From positions 146,484 through 210,483 of the forward strand of contig NZ_JACIDW010000006.1 in NCBI RefSeq assembly GCF_014196505.1: a stretch of DNA of 64,000 bases, in the 5' to 3' direction. The notes beneath the pieces were generated by a model. The model saw only the letters and a list, made by a program, of their open reading frames with translations, searched no databases and was not told the DNA's origin. Position 1 is the stretch's first letter. Each line of letters starts with the position of its first letter. This document shows positions 35,731 through 47,001 of this stretch, one piece after another. The DNA comes from Rhizobium metallidurans. GTDB taxonomy: Bacteria > Pseudomonadota > Alphaproteobacteria > Rhizobiales > Rhizobiaceae. The translations under genes and the position numbers were made by a program.

Positions 35731-37161
35731 TTGCGCCCGGACGGTATCCTATCTCTCGAGACGGCGACACGCCGCTTTCTCTCCTCGCTTGACCAGCCCT
35801 CGCGCATTCTCGTCGCGATCTCGGGCGGCAGCGATTCCACCGGCCTGCTGATCGCGCTCTCCGATGCGCTGAAGGCCGAACCAGCTTCCGCAATTTCTCT
35901 TTGTGCCGCGACCGTCGATCACGCGTTGCGCCCGCAATCGGCCGATGAAGCGCGCGATGTCGCCGCTCTTTGCCGATCGCTCGATATTCCTCATGCCACA
36001 AAGGTCTGGCGCGGCGCCAAGCCGAAGGCCGGCATCATGGCCGCGGCACGCGACGCCCGCTACGCGCTGCTGGCCGACGCGGCGGCCGAGTTCGGCGCCG
36101 ACATCATCGTGACCGGCCATACGCTGGACGATCAGCGCGAGACATTTGCCATGCGCGGCCAGCGCTCGGCCCTCAACATGACCGGGATCGCCGACGCGGT
36201 GCTGTTCGACCACCGCATCTGGATCGCGCGGCCGCTGCTTTCGTCGCTGCGGGCGGATATTCGCGCGATGCTGGAGCTGCGTGGTATCGGCTGGAGCGAT
36301 GATCCGAGCAACGAGGACACGAGGTACGAGCGGGTGCGGACGCGCCAGGCATTGGCGGGCGAGGGGATCTCGGTCGCCGAGATCGAGGCGATGACGGCTT
36401 CGCGGATGGCGCTCGACGAGGCTGCTGCCGGGTGGGTCGATGCGCATGTCGATGTGCATGAGGGCATGCTGGTGCAGGTCGGCGTTGCTGGGCTCTCCGG
36501 CGACCGCGCGGTGCTCGGGCATGGACTTGCGCGGCTGGCGGCCGTGATTGGTGGGCAGGCGTTTGCGCTAGGGGCGGAGCAGATCGGCGCGGTGCTCGAC
36601 TTTCTTGCCGCAGGCCGGCTTGGCCGGATGACGGCGGGGCGGGTGGTGTTCGATCTCAGGCGCGATGGGCTGTATCTGGCGCGGGAGACGCGGGGGCTGT
36701 TGCCGCTGACGGTTGGGGCCGGAGAGCGTGGCGTTTGGGATGGGCGGTATCTGGCGGTGAATGGTTCCGGCGTTGAGGTGAGAGTGGTGGCTGCGAATGC
36801 CCCACACTCCCTCATTCCTGTGCCCAAGGACTTGGGCACGCTGGATTCCTGTGACATCGCCCGAGCGAAGCTTGGGCACAGGAATGAGGGAGGAGAGGGG
36901 CGAGGCGCTGAGGCTACCTTGCCGCTCGAAAACCTCCCCAGAAGCACGCTCGCCAGAGCCGCTGCGGCGCAACCGCGCATCCTGGCGGCCGATCCGTCGC
37001 CCGATCTCGCCGGCAAGATCGAGATCGTGCCGTATTTCGCGCTCTATGACCGTTTTTTGACACGATTGGACGTCAAGTTCGCCGCCAGCCTCGCGGCAGC
37101 CTTTGGAACACGCCCCTATCCAAAACCGCCTTTAGGTCTTATTGACGGAAAAACCATCTAA
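35731..37161 (+). CDS. tilS: tRNA(Ile)-lysidine synthase TilS with palindromic insertion
   Basis: 476 residues from a TTG with AAGG ten bases upstream. The PP-loop AISGGSDSTGLLIAL (about residues 30-44) and GHTLDDQRETF identify TilS, which converts the CAU anticodon wobble base of tRNA-Ile2 to lysidine. The tail from residue 250 on is less conserved. Residues about 359-388 are encoded by a 22-bp perfect inverted repeat element (36807-36892) that keeps the frame open, with N-A-P-H-S-L-I-P-V-P and downstream Gly/Glu-rich residues not expected in TilS. The gene follows cpoB by 12 bases. Confidence 0.9.
   Translation: MRPDGILSLETATRRFLSSLDQPSRILVAISGGSDSTGLLIALSDALKAEPASAISLCAATVDHALRPQSADEARDVAALCRSLDIPHATKVWRGAKPKAGIMAAARDARYALLADAAAEFGADIIVTGHTLDDQRETFAMRGQRSALNMTGIADAVLFDHRIWIARPLLSSLRADIRAMLELRGIGWSDDPSNEDTRYERVRTRQALAGEGISVAEIEAMTASRMALDEAAAGWVDAHVDVHEGMLVQVGVAGLSGDRAVLGHGLARLAAVIGGQAFALGAEQIGAVLDFLAAGRLGRMTAGRVVFDLRRDGLYLARETRGLLPLTVGAGERGVWDGRYLAVNGSGVEVRVVAANAPHSLIPVPKDLGTLDSCDIARAKLGHRNEGGEGRGAEATLPLENLPRSTLARAAAAQPRILAADPSPDLAGKIEIVPYFALYDRFLTRLDVKFAASLAAAFGTRPYPKPPLGLIDGKTI
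36807..36892. repeat. Palindromic repeat element inside tilS
   Basis: A perfect 22-bp inverted repeat: left arm 36807-36828, right arm 36871-36892, core CATTCCTGTGCCCAAG and its complement. A nested dyad GTGCCCAAG-GA-CTTGGGCAC sits at 36820-36839, and GATTCCTGTGACA repeats part of the left arm. The composition resembles a dispersed rhizobial palindrome that I recall from intergenic regions; here it is in a coding frame. Confidence 0.8.
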
Positions 37162-37175
37162 CTGATGGGTTTGCC

Positions 37176-37204
37176 TTGGCAACCGCCTGACGCAATCCTA
37201 TGTT
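37176..37204 (+). promoter_or_regulatory. Probable ftsH promoter
   Basis: TTGGCA, 17 bases, TATGTT, 56 bases before the ftsH ATG. The overlapping CTTGGC-N16-CCTATG also resembles a heat-shock (RpoH) promoter, which would fit ftsH. Confidence 0.5.
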
Positions 37205-37259
37205 AGAAGCCAAATAAAGCGGTCGCCATGAGGCGGTCGTTCCAGTGCTGGGGAGTTCG

Positions 37260-39188
<1,929 letters not shown>

Positions 39189-39208
39189 TTTTCTTTGGAA
39201 ATCATGAG

Positions 39209-39243
39209 AAGGCCGGACACCCGAGGTGGTGTCCGGCCTTTTT
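39209..39243 (+). terminator. Terminator after ftsH
   Basis: A 13-bp perfect stem (AAGGCCGGACACC and its complement) with a six-base loop and five T residues. Confidence 0.92.
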
Positions 39244-39427
39244 CGTTGGTAACGGGATATAATCGATTTTCTCGGTAATTGACGTGATGGCTGCCGCGAT
39301 TTGTGGCATTCCGCTGACATAAGGTGGCCTCAATGAAGGCCTCACTGGCGAGGGAACACGCGCAGGCGTGCAAATTGCGATTAAGACGATGCGCCGCGTG
39401 ACGCGCGCTCAAGGCACAGGGGTGCAC

Positions 39428-40780
39428 ATGAAAAGACGCTATTTCGGCACTGATGGTATTCGCGGTCAGTCCAACGTGTTTCCGATGACGCCGGATCTCG
39501 CCATGCGGGTCGGTATCGCGGCGGGCACGATCTTCCGGCGCGGCAACCATCGACACCGGGTCGTCATCGGCAAGGATACGCGGCTTTCCGGCTACATGCT
39601 CGAAAACGCCATGGTCGCGGGCTTCACCGCCGCCGGCATCGACGCCTTCGTTCTCGGCCCGATCCCGACGCCCGCCGTCGCCATGCTGACGCGCTCGCTG
39701 CGCGCCGATATCGGCGTGATGATCTCCGCCTCGCACAATCCCTACGAGGATAACGGCATCAAGCTCTTCGGCCCGGATGGCTACAAGCTGTCGGATGATC
39801 TGGAAATGCAGATCGAGGATCTGCTCGAGAAAGACATGACCTCGCAGCTGGCCAAATCCGACGATATCGGCCGCGCCAAGCGCGTCGATGGCGTGCACGA
39901 CCGCTATATCGAGCATGCCAAGCGCACGCTGCCGCGCGACGTCACGCTGCAGGGGCTGAGGATCGCCATCGATTGCGCCAACGGCGCCGCCTACAAGGTG
40001 GCACCGGCCGTGCTCTGGGAGCTGGGCGCCGAAGTCGTCGTCATCGGCAACGAGCCGAACGGCACCAACATCAATCTCAACTGCGGCTCCACCAGCCCGG
40101 TGGCCTTGCAGAAGAAGGTCGACGAAGTGCGCGCCGATATCGGCATCGCGCTCGATGGCGACGCGGACCGCGTCATCATCGTCGATGAGAACGGTGCGAT
40201 CGTCGACGGCGACCAGCTGATGGCCGTCATCGCCGAAAGCTATGCCGACAACCAGCAGCTGCGCGGCAACGGCATCGTCGCCACCGTGATGTCCAATCTC
40301 GGGCTCGAGCGCTTCCTGCAGGGCAAGGGTCTCGGCCTGGTGCGCACGGCCGTCGGCGACCGCTATGTGGTCGAGCACATGCGCAACAACAATTACAATG
40401 TCGGTGGCGAGCAGTCCGGCCATATCGTCCTGTCGGATTACGGCACGACGGGCGATGGCCTGGTGGCGGCGCTGCAGATCCTTGCCGCAGTCAAGCGTAC
40501 CGGCAAGACGGTCAGCGAGATCTGCCGCCGCTTCGAGCCCGTGCCGCAGCTCCTGCGCAACGTGCGCTATTCCGGCGGCAAGCCGCTGGAAGACCTGCAT
40601 GTGCAGCAGGCGATCGCCGAAGCCGAAGCCGAGCTCGCCAAGAGCGGGCGCCTGGTCATCCGCCCGTCCGGCACCGAGCCTTTGATCCGGGTCATGGCGG
40701 AGGGCGACGATCGCAGCCAGATCGAGCGCATCGTCAACGACCTGATCGGAACGATCTCGAGCGTGCGCACGGCCGCCTGA
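39428..40780 (+). CDS. glmM: Phosphoglucosamine mutase GlmM
   Basis: 450 residues starting [16 protein letters not shown]. The phosphoserine loop is [19 protein letters not shown] (Ser near residue 102), the metal loop ALDGDADRV and the sugar loop GGEQSGH. The C-terminal phosphate-binding loop is [15 protein letters not shown]. It interconverts glucosamine 6-phosphate and 1-phosphate for UDP-GlcNAc. The ATG at 39428 is the family start; upstream in-frame codons are spurious. Confidence 0.97.
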   Translation: MKRRYFGTDGIRGQSNVFPMTPDLAMRVGIAAGTIFRRGNHRHRVVIGKDTRLSGYMLENAMVAGFTAAGIDAFVLGPIPTPAVAMLTRSLRADIGVMISASHNPYEDNGIKLFGPDGYKLSDDLEMQIEDLLEKDMTSQLAKSDDIGRAKRVDGVHDRYIEHAKRTLPRDVTLQGLRIAIDCANGAAYKVAPAVLWELGAEVVVIGNEPNGTNINLNCGSTSPVALQKKVDEVRADIGIALDGDADRVIIVDENGAIVDGDQLMAVIAESYADNQQLRGNGIVATVMSNLGLERFLQGKGLGLVRTAVGDRYVVEHMRNNNYNVGGEQSGHIVLSDYGTTGDGLVAALQILAAVKRTGKTVSEICRRFEPVPQLLRNVRYSGGKPLEDLHVQQAIAEAEAELAKSGRLVIRPSGTEPLIRVMAEGDDRSQIERIVNDLIGTISSVRTAA

Positions 40781-40811
40781 CACGCGTCAGGCACCGTCGA
40801 CAAGCATTCCA

Positions 40812-40842
40812 ATGCCCAGCCTTTAGCTGGGCATTTTCATTT
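40812..40842 (+). terminator. Terminator after glmM
   Basis: ATGCCCAGC/GCTGGGCAT stem, five-base loop, then T-rich sequence. It can also serve the opposing small gene. Confidence 0.88.
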
Positions 40843-40857
40843 TTCATCGCGATTTTG

Positions 40858-41061
40858 TCAGATCGAGTCCCGACGCATAAGCTCGAGAAGCGCTGGTGTC
40901 GTGATGGCACCGTCTTCGAAGAAGTCGAGCAGCCTCGATGCGGCCGCGCAGCCCTGAAGGCTGTCGGCCCCGAATTTCTGCTCCCTGCACCAAAGCGACA
41001 GGGCCTCGAACACGGGCGATAGATCATCTTCGAACGAAATAGCTCTATTGAGCTTCGACAT
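40858..41061 (-). CDS. Small hypothetical protein, 67 aa
   Basis: MSKLNRAISFEDDLSPVFEA is followed by a helical, acidic/Leu-rich sequence (LQGCAAASRLLDFFEDGAIT) with no recognised domain, membrane helix or signal. GGAGG stands seven bases before the ATG, and codon use is like the neighbours, so it is probably real. Function unknown. It is convergent with glmM. Confidence 0.65.
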   Translation of the reverse strand: MSKLNRAISFEDDLSPVFEALSLWCREQKFGADSLQGCAAASRLLDFFEDGAITTPALLELMRRDSI

Positions 41062-41413
41062 GGGCGCACCTCCATAAGGGGGCGGAAGCGCTTAGTAACT
41101 CGCAAGCGGTCATTGCCTTAAAGTCCTGACCGACGATGCACCCTACGCCCTTGCGGCCGGAACCGCTATTAACTTTGTTAACCCGGGCGATTTTATCGGC
41201 GCTCCGGCGGCCATCGCCGCGTTCGGCGCGGATGGCCGTTCCATGAATAAAATGCGAACTATATCAGCGGTTTGATAGTGCCTTTGAGTAAAAGGCGATG
41301 TTTCACAATTACAGTTAAGCAGCGCTTAACGTTTCCACTTCATTATCCTTACCGAAACGTATTCCACTGGCGGAGCTCGATCCTGCCAGGCGTCGAACCT
41401 TGGAGTGGGATCC
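41062..41413 (+). promoter_or_regulatory. Long leader/intergenic region upstream of the outer-membrane protein
   Basis: 352 bases without a gene. A large hairpin, arms CGGCCATC and GATGGCCG with an inner CGCG pairing, occupies 41208-41238. The 100 bases before the ATG are AT-rich, consistent with a promoter and long 5' leader for the abundant-type barrel gene downstream. No specific regulator site recognised. Confidence 0.4.
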
Positions 41414-42265
41414 ATGAAGAGAAGTTTGTCCGGCGTCTTCGCCGCATTGCTCATTGCCTCGAATGCTTACGCCGCGGACCTCGCGCCCGCCGAACCGATC
41501 GCCCCGCCGGAGGTCACCGTGACCGAAGCGACGGGCTGGTATCTGCGCGGCGACGTCGGCTACGGCTTCAACGATCTGCGTGGCGCGAAATACTTCCAGG
41601 GCAGCAATGCCAGCGAAGTCGATTTCGACCGTGCCGACGTCGATGACGCCTGGACCATCGGCGGCGGTGTCGGTTACCAGATCAACAGCTACCTGCGCAC
41701 CGACCTGACGCTCGACTACCTCGGCAAGTCCGACTTCAACGGATCGACGAACGGTGGCGGCGCCGGTGTCGGCGGCGGCGCATGCTCCTTCTCGTGCTCC
41801 TCCACGGACATTTCCTCGATGACCGCATGGTCGCTGATGGCCAATGCCTATGTCGATCTCGGCACCTATGGCTACGTCACGCCTTACGTCGGCGCAGGTA
41901 TCGGCGGCACCTACGTCAAGTGGAAGGACCTGAACAACACGTCTTGCGACACCAGCGGCAGCGGCATCGGTTGCGATCCCACCGTCACCCATGGCGGCAA
42001 GGGCAGCTGGCGCTTCAGCTACGGCCTGATGGCCGGTGCGTCGATCGACGTGACCTGCAACGTCAAGGCCGACGTCGGCTACCGCTACCTGCGCGTCAAT
42101 GGCGGCGACATGTTCGGCTACAACCTGAACGGCGGCCCGGGCCGCGACAAGGGCTTCAACATTCACGAAGCACGCGTCGGCGCCCGCTACATGTTCGGCG
42201 GTTGCCAGACGGCGTCCTACGAGCCGCCTCCGGAAATTCCGCTGCAACAGCCGGTCTACAAGTAA
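41414..42265 (+). CDS. Outer-membrane beta-barrel (porin-like) protein
   Basis: 283 residues with a signal peptide (SLSGVFAALLIASNAYA), then ADLAPAEPIAPPEV and alternating amphipathic strands such as GWYLRGDVGYGFNDL, AWTIGGGVGYQINSYLRTDL and YGYVTPYVGAGIGGTYVKW. This is the OmpA-like/Omp25-type barrel of Rhizobiales. It ends in PVYK rather than with an aromatic residue, so the last strand is probably the ARYMFGG segment followed by a periplasmic tail. Four cysteines in two pairs (GGACSFSC; TSCDTSGSGIGC) suggest loop disulfides. Confidence 0.85.
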   Translation: MKRSLSGVFAALLIASNAYAADLAPAEPIAPPEVTVTEATGWYLRGDVGYGFNDLRGAKYFQGSNASEVDFDRADVDDAWTIGGGVGYQINSYLRTDLTLDYLGKSDFNGSTNGGGAGVGGGACSFSCSSTDISSMTAWSLMANAYVDLGTYGYVTPYVGAGIGGTYVKWKDLNNTSCDTSGSGIGCDPTVTHGGKGSWRFSYGLMAGASIDVTCNVKADVGYRYLRVNGGDMFGYNLNGGPGRDKGFNIHEARVGARYMFGGCQTASYEPPPEIPLQQPVYK

Positions 42266-42281
42266 CAGACAGCATCAAAAG

Positions 42282-42314
42282 AAAGCCGCCCGACAATCGC
42301 CGGGCGGCTTTTTT
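42282..42314. terminator. Terminator after the outer-membrane protein
   Basis: AAAGCCGCCCG pairs with CGGGCGGCTTT and runs into TTTTTT. It lies between convergent genes. Confidence 0.92.
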
Positions 42315-42340
42315 CGTTTCGGGCGATCCTTCAAGCCGGA

Positions 42341-42922
42341 TCAGAATTCCTTCTTGAGCAGGGTGCGGTCCACCGAGAAGGCGCCGCCGCCGAAGGCCGC
42401 GAACAGGCCGGCGCCGCCGGTCCAGAAGAGCGAGGCCAGTTCGGCCTTGGTCTGGACGGCGCTGAGGAAGGCGCCGCCGCCGTCGCTGAGGCGCTTCATG
42501 GCCGCGGGCGTGAAGTATTCGGTGGCGCCGCTCTTCAACGCCTCGACCCCGGCCGGTGTCAGGAATTCCGAACCGTAGGGATTGGCGAAGTGAAACCAGA
42601 GCGTGATGGCCAGCATCACGGTGTTGGCCAGCGCCAGCGGACGGGTGAACAGGCCGATCGCGATCAGGAAGCCGCCGAAGAACTGCAGGCCGGCCAGAAG
42701 CGGCGACCAGAGCCATCCGGGATAGAAGCCGATATTCTCGACGAATCCCACCTGCGCCAGGGGATGGCTGATCTTCTGCCAGCCCTCGATGACAAGCATG
42801 CCGCCGACGGCGATGCGCAACGCCGCCCATGCGAAGGGCTCGGCGACGCGATCGTAGAAGCCGCACATGAATGGAATGATCAAATTGTTCTTGGTGCTGT
42901 AAAAAGTGGTCGGGGCATTCAT
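42341..42922 (-). CDS. DoxX-family membrane protein
   Basis: 193 residues with four hydrophobic segments. The DoxX motifs are LRIAVGGMLVIEGWQKI, LAGLQFFGGFLIAIGLFTRP and ITLWFHFANPYG. A second, longer paralogue type to the DoxX protein at 16.2-16.6 kb; they are not close. Start 42922 is preferred over a GTG three codons earlier. Role in membrane redox or stress is inferred only. Confidence 0.85.
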   Translation of the reverse strand: MNAPTTFYSTKNNLIIPFMCGFYDRVAEPFAWAALRIAVGGMLVIEGWQKISHPLAQVGFVENIGFYPGWLWSPLLAGLQFFGGFLIAIGLFTRPLALANTVMLAITLWFHFANPYGSEFLTPAGVEALKSGATEYFTPAAMKRLSDGGGAFLSAVQTKAELASLFWTGGAGLFAAFGGGAFSVDRTLLKKEF

Positions 42923-43088
42923 GGCAATCACTCTTTCCGATGTCCTGTGTTTGCTTACGGATCAGTGATGCTTCAATTCCGCCGTGGTCGGTTTGATCTG
43001 CGTCAAGCGCGCGATTGTCATTCCTCACGTTTCCGTGATCGCCAATCGGCGTCCCAGTACCCGTTGTCCGGTACCGACGATTTTCCGC

Positions 43089-43117
43089 TTGACTGCGACA
43101 GGGACCAGGAATACATC
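43089..43117 (+). promoter_or_regulatory. Probable serC promoter
   Basis: TTGACT, 17 bases, TACATC, placing the transcript start near 43124, just before the structured serC leader. Confidence 0.6.
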
Positions 43118-43165
43118 CGACGGCGGGACACCTCTCCCCAACGAGAGGCTAATTACCTGGAAGGG
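43118..43165 (+). ncRNA. Candidate serC leader RNA motif
   Basis: The short leader holds GACGGCGGGACA, a perfect CCTCTC/GAGAGG hairpin (43131-43148) and then CTAATTACCTGGAAGGG, which includes the serC ribosome site. This matches my memory of the alphaproteobacterial serC RNA motif (found by comparative genomics upstream of serC). Its ligand, if any, is unknown. Confidence 0.6.
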
Positions 43166-43172
43166 TATACAT

Positions 43173-44354
43173 ATGGCCACTGCCACCGCGAAGCCGGACG
43201 TCCGTCCGAACAACACCCATTTTTCTTCTGGCCCTTGCTCGAAGCGTCCCGGTTGGTCGCTCGAAGCCCTTTCCGACGCGCCGCTTGGCCGTTCGCACCG
43301 CGCGAAGATCGGAAAGACGAAGCTCAAGCAGGCCATTGATCTCACTCATGAAATTCTGGAAGTGCCTGCGGATTACCGCATCGGCATCGTGCCCGCTTCC
43401 GATACCGGCGCCGTCGAAATGGCGCTCTGGTCGCTGCTCGGCGAGCGCGGCGTCGACATGGTCGCCTGGGAAAGCTTTGGCGCCGGCTGGGTCACCGACG
43501 TCGTCAAGCAGCTGAAGCTGAAGGACGTGCGCAAGATCGAAGCCGGTTACGGCGAGCTGCCCGACCTCTCGACCATCGATTTCGACCGCGACGTCGTCTT
43601 CACCTGGAACGGCACCACCTCGGGCGTTCGTGTCCCGAACGGCGATTTCATCCCCGCCGACCGCAAGGGCCTGACGATCTGCGACGCGACGTCCGCCGCC
43701 TTCGCGCAGAACCTCGATTTCGCCAAGCTCGATGTCGTCACCTTCTCCTGGCAGAAGGTTCTCGGCGGCGAGGGCGCTCATGGCGTCATCATCCTGTCGC
43801 CGCGCGCCGTCGAGCGTCTCACCACCTACGCACCGGCCTGGCCGCTGCCGAAGATCTTCCGCATGACCTCGGGCGGCAAGCTGATCGAGGGCATCTTCAC
43901 CGGCGAAACCATCAACACCCCGTCGATGCTCTGCGTCGAGGACTATATCGATGCGCTGCTGTGGTCGAAGGACGTTGGCGGCCTGAAGGGCCTGATGGCC
44001 CGCGCCGACGCCAACGCCAAGGTCATCGCCGACTTCGTCGCCGCCAATGACTGGATCGCCAACCTGGCGGTCAAGGCCGAGACGGCTTCCAACACCTCGG
44101 TCTGCCTGAAGATCATCGACAAGGACGTGCTGGCGCTCGACGCCGACGGCCAGGCGAACTTCGCCAAGGGCATCGTCAGCCTGCTCGACAAGGAAGGTGT
44201 CGCCTACGACATCGGCCATTACCGCGACGCGCCATCCGGCCTGCGCATCTGGGCCGGCGCCACGATCGAAACTTCCGACATGCAGAAGCTGATGCCGTGG
44301 CTCTCCTGGGCGTTTTCGACCCAGAAGGCGGCGCTTTCCCAGGCTGCTGCCTGA
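43173..44354 (+). CDS. serC: Phosphoserine aminotransferase SerC
   Basis: 393 residues of the long alphaproteobacterial type. [17 protein letters not shown] and the PLP lysine in [18 protein letters not shown] are clear. It converts 3-phosphohydroxypyruvate to phosphoserine using glutamate. The ATG at 43173 lies just after GGAAGGG; the longer frame runs through the leader. Forms a serine-biosynthesis unit with serA, 87 bases downstream. Confidence 0.96.
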   Translation: MATATAKPDVRPNNTHFSSGPCSKRPGWSLEALSDAPLGRSHRAKIGKTKLKQAIDLTHEILEVPADYRIGIVPASDTGAVEMALWSLLGERGVDMVAWESFGAGWVTDVVKQLKLKDVRKIEAGYGELPDLSTIDFDRDVVFTWNGTTSGVRVPNGDFIPADRKGLTICDATSAAFAQNLDFAKLDVVTFSWQKVLGGEGAHGVIILSPRAVERLTTYAPAWPLPKIFRMTSGGKLIEGIFTGETINTPSMLCVEDYIDALLWSKDVGGLKGLMARADANAKVIADFVAANDWIANLAVKAETASNTSVCLKIIDKDVLALDADGQANFAKGIVSLLDKEGVAYDIGHYRDAPSGLRIWAGATIETSDMQKLMPWLSWAFSTQKAALSQAAA

Positions 44355-44441
44355 GTTGATCGCATCCGGCTCCGCTCACGAAGCGGAGCCTCGCAATCCC
44401 GATTACATTCCATCGTTGAACCTTTTTGAAGGAAGCCCCCA

Positions 44442-46037
44442 ATGGCACCTCGCGTTCTCGTATCCGACGAACTGTCGGAAACCGCCGTCCAGATCTTCCG
44501 TGATCGCGGCGTCGAAGTCGATTTCCAGCCGCAGCTCGGCAAGGACAAGGACAAGCTCGCCGAAATCATCGGCAACTATGATGGCCTCGCCATCCGCTCG
44601 GCCACCAAGGCGACGGAAAAGCTGATCGCTGCCGCGACCAACCTCAAGGTCATCGGCCGCGCCGGCATCGGCGTCGACAATGTCGATATCCCGGCCGCCT
44701 CGCGCCGCGGTATCATCGTCATGAACACGCCGTTCGGCAACTCGATCACGACCGCCGAACACGCCATCGCTCTGATGTTCGCCGTTGCCCGCCAGCTGCC
44801 GCAGGCCGACGCCTCCACGCAGGCCGGCAAGTGGGAAAAGTCGAAGTTCATGGGTGTCGAAATCACCGGCAAGACGCTCGGCGTCATCGGCGCCGGCAAT
44901 ATCGGCGGCATCGTCTGCAAGAAGGCCATCGGTCTCGGCATGCATGTTCTGGCCTACGACCCCTTCCTCTCGGCCGAGCGCGCGCAGGAGATGGGCGTCA
45001 CCAAGGTCGAGCTCGAAGAACTGCTCGCCAAGGCCGACTTCATCACGCTGCATGTGCCGATGACCGACAAGACGCGCGGCATTCTCGGCCGCGAAAACCT
45101 CGCCAAGACCAAGCCCGGCGTCCGCATCATCAACTGCGCCCGTGGTGGCCTGGTCGACGAAGCGGCACTTGCCGAAGCCATCAAGTCCGGCCATGTCGCC
45201 GGCGCAGGCTTCGACGTGTTCGAGGTCGAGCCCGCCAAGGAAAGCCCGCTGTTCGGCCTGCCCAACGTCGTCTGCACGCCGCACTTGGGCGCATCGACCA
45301 CCGAAGCGCAGGAAAACGTGGCCCTTCAGGTCGCCGAGCAGATGTCGGACTATCTGGTCAAGGGTGCCGTTTCCAACGCCATCAACATGCCGTCGATCAC
45401 CGCTGAAGAGGCGCCGATCCTGAAGCCCTTCATCAAGCTCGCCGACGTTCTCGGCGCCTTCGTCGGCCAGGTTTCGGACGATCCGATCAAGGAAATCGAG
45501 ATCCTCTACGACGGCGCGACCGCGACGATGAACACCAAGGCGCTGACGTCCGCGCTGCTCGCCGGCCTCATCCGCAACCAGGTCGCCGACGTCAACATGG
45601 TTTCGGCACCGATCATGATCAAGGAAAAGGGCATCGTGCTCGCCGAGGTCAAGCGCGACAAGACCGGCGTCTACGACGGCTACATCAAGCTGACGGTCAA
45701 GACCGACAAGCAGACCCGCTCGGTCGCCGGCACGGTGTTCTCCGACGGCAAGCCACGCTTCATCCAGATCAAGGGCATCAACCTCGACGGCGACGTCGGC
45801 GCCAACATGGTCTACATCTCCAACACCGACGTTCCCGGCATGATCGGCTTCATCGGTACGACGCTGGGCGCGGCTGGCGTCAACATCGCCAACTTCCAGC
45901 TCGGCCGCGGCGAGCAGGGCGGCGACGCGATCGCGCTGCTCTACGTCGATGGCCCCGTCAGCGACGAGGTGCTTGGAAAATTGACCGCCAATCCGGCAGT
46001 CCGGCAGGCCAAGCCGCTCGTATTTGCTGTTGATTGA
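44442..46037 (+). CDS. serA: D-3-phosphoglycerate dehydrogenase SerA
   Basis: 531 residues, the long form with an intervening ASB domain and C-terminal ACT domain. NAD site: LGVIGAGNIGGIVCKKAIGL; catalytic residues are in INCARGGLVDEAAL and CTPHLGAST. The ACT domain (NTDVPGMIGFIGTTLGAAGV) usually gives serine feedback control. First step of serine synthesis, paired with SerC. Confidence 0.97.
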   Translation: MAPRVLVSDELSETAVQIFRDRGVEVDFQPQLGKDKDKLAEIIGNYDGLAIRSATKATEKLIAAATNLKVIGRAGIGVDNVDIPAASRRGIIVMNTPFGNSITTAEHAIALMFAVARQLPQADASTQAGKWEKSKFMGVEITGKTLGVIGAGNIGGIVCKKAIGLGMHVLAYDPFLSAERAQEMGVTKVELEELLAKADFITLHVPMTDKTRGILGRENLAKTKPGVRIINCARGGLVDEAALAEAIKSGHVAGAGFDVFEVEPAKESPLFGLPNVVCTPHLGASTTEAQENVALQVAEQMSDYLVKGAVSNAINMPSITAEEAPILKPFIKLADVLGAFVGQVSDDPIKEIEILYDGATATMNTKALTSALLAGLIRNQVADVNMVSAPIMIKEKGIVLAEVKRDKTGVYDGYIKLTVKTDKQTRSVAGTVFSDGKPRFIQIKGINLDGDVGANMVYISNTDVPGMIGFIGTTLGAAGVNIANFQLGRGEQGGDAIALLYVDGPVSDEVLGKLTANPAVRQAKPLVFAVD

Positions 46038-46065
46038 GCTTTCCTCCCAGGGAAGATGTGAAGAG

Positions 46066-46094
46066 ACCCGGCGCAGGCGACTGTGCCGGGTTTT
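46066..46094 (+). terminator. Terminator after serA
   Basis: ACCCGGCGCAG pairs with CTGTGCCGGGT (one wobble) followed by TTT. Confidence 0.85.
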
Positions 46095-46205
46095 CCGTTT
46101 CGGGCTCTCGCGGCGGCGTTGATCGCGCAGGGGCGGGCGCTATCTGTCTGATTGCGTGCCGTTCCGGCCCACCACTTCACTATTCCGAACACTGGGGAGA
46201 TTTTC

Positions 46206-46358
46206 ATGACACGATTTGCCGTTGCCATCGCGCTAACCTCGATGCTGGCCCTGTCTTCCTGCGCCAATACCGCCAACGGGCTGGCCAAGGACGGCCGCCA
46301 GATGGGCAATGCCCTCGATGACAGCACGCACCGGGTGCTGAAAGCCGGCCAGAACTGA
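46206..46358 (+). CDS. Entericidin-like small lipoprotein
   Basis: 50 residues: a signal helix and lipobox (LALSSC, lipid Cys at 19), then ANTANGLAKDGRQMGNALDD, the entericidin A/B pattern. Members are small outer-membrane lipoproteins associated with stress or cell lysis control; the second member of the usual antidote/toxin pair is not present here. GGGGAG precedes the ATG. Confidence 0.8.
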   Translation: MTRFAVAIALTSMLALSSCANTANGLAKDGRQMGNALDDSTHRVLKAGQN

Positions 46359-46405
46359 CGCTTGCAGCAAGCATCGGCCTTGCCTGAAAGACGGCTTCGC
46401 ACGAA

Positions 46406-46431
46406 AAAGCCCGCCTGAACCGGCGGGCTTT
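46406..46431. terminator. Terminator after the entericidin-like gene
   Basis: AAAGCCCGCC/GGCGGGCTTT stem between convergent genes. Confidence 0.85.
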
Positions 46432-46456
46432 CCCTCGTCTGCGATTGATCCGGCTT

Positions 46457-46786
46457 TTACTGCGGGTTCGCGGGAGCCGGCGTTGCGGGCGCTGGTGTCG
46501 CGGGTGCTGGCGTTGCCGGCGCCGGGGTCGCGGGATCTGCTGCCGGTGGCGTCGCGGCCGGAGGCGTGGCCTGCGAGGCAGGCGGTGTTGCCGGGGCCGC
46601 GGGTTCGGTTACCGGTGCCGTCGCGCTTGGCGCGGATGCCGTGGGAGCGGAAGCACCCCTTGGCCAATAGGTCGCCGCCAGGGCGACGATGACGACCAGA
46701 AGTGCGATCGCAACCCACATGGTTTTCGAAGAACTCTTCGCCGGTGGGGTGTTCGCGGCATTCGGACGATTGAAATCATTGGTCAT
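46457..46786 (-). CDS. Ala/Pro/Thr-rich single-pass membrane protein
   Basis: 109 residues. A short cytosolic part (MTNDFNRPNAANTPPAKSS), one membrane helix (MWVAIALLVVIVALAATYW), then an external low-complexity tail ending in tandem PATPA units (about six). The start at 46786 follows GGAGGAG. The tail could cross the periplasm or be a wall-spanning stalk; the function is unknown. The pentapeptide repeats may vary in number between strains. Confidence 0.75.
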   Translation of the reverse strand: MTNDFNRPNAANTPPAKSSSKTMWVAIALLVVIVALAATYWPRGASAPTASAPSATAPVTEPAAPATPPASQATPPAATPPAADPATPAPATPAPATPAPATPAPANPQ

Positions 46787-46943
46787 GGTGCTTCTCCTCC
46801 TCAGCGACAAACGCGCGAGAAAGGGATAGGTTCCAGAATGTGACGATCGCTGCCTTCGGTTGCAGCTTCAGGCCGTCAATGCCCCGCATGGCAGGCGGGC
46901 CTGGCTTTGTCCTCGCGGTCACGGCGCACTGGCGCGGGGAAAG

Positions 46944-46991
46944 TCAAAACCAGCGGTAGAGCCGCTCGCGGATACCGACCAGATCGTTCAT
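46944..46991 (-). CDS. Possible 15-codon leader or gene remnant
   Basis: An ATG at 46991 opens the 15-residue frame MNDLVGIRERLYRWF with a stop. It lies divergently to the MerR gene, just across the two palindromes, where a MerR-controlled target normally begins. No good ribosome site is seen, so it may be a remnant of a lost target gene or chance. Confidence 0.25.
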   Translation of the reverse strand: MNDLVGIRERLYRWF

Positions 46992-47001
46992 CGATCGCTT
47001 G

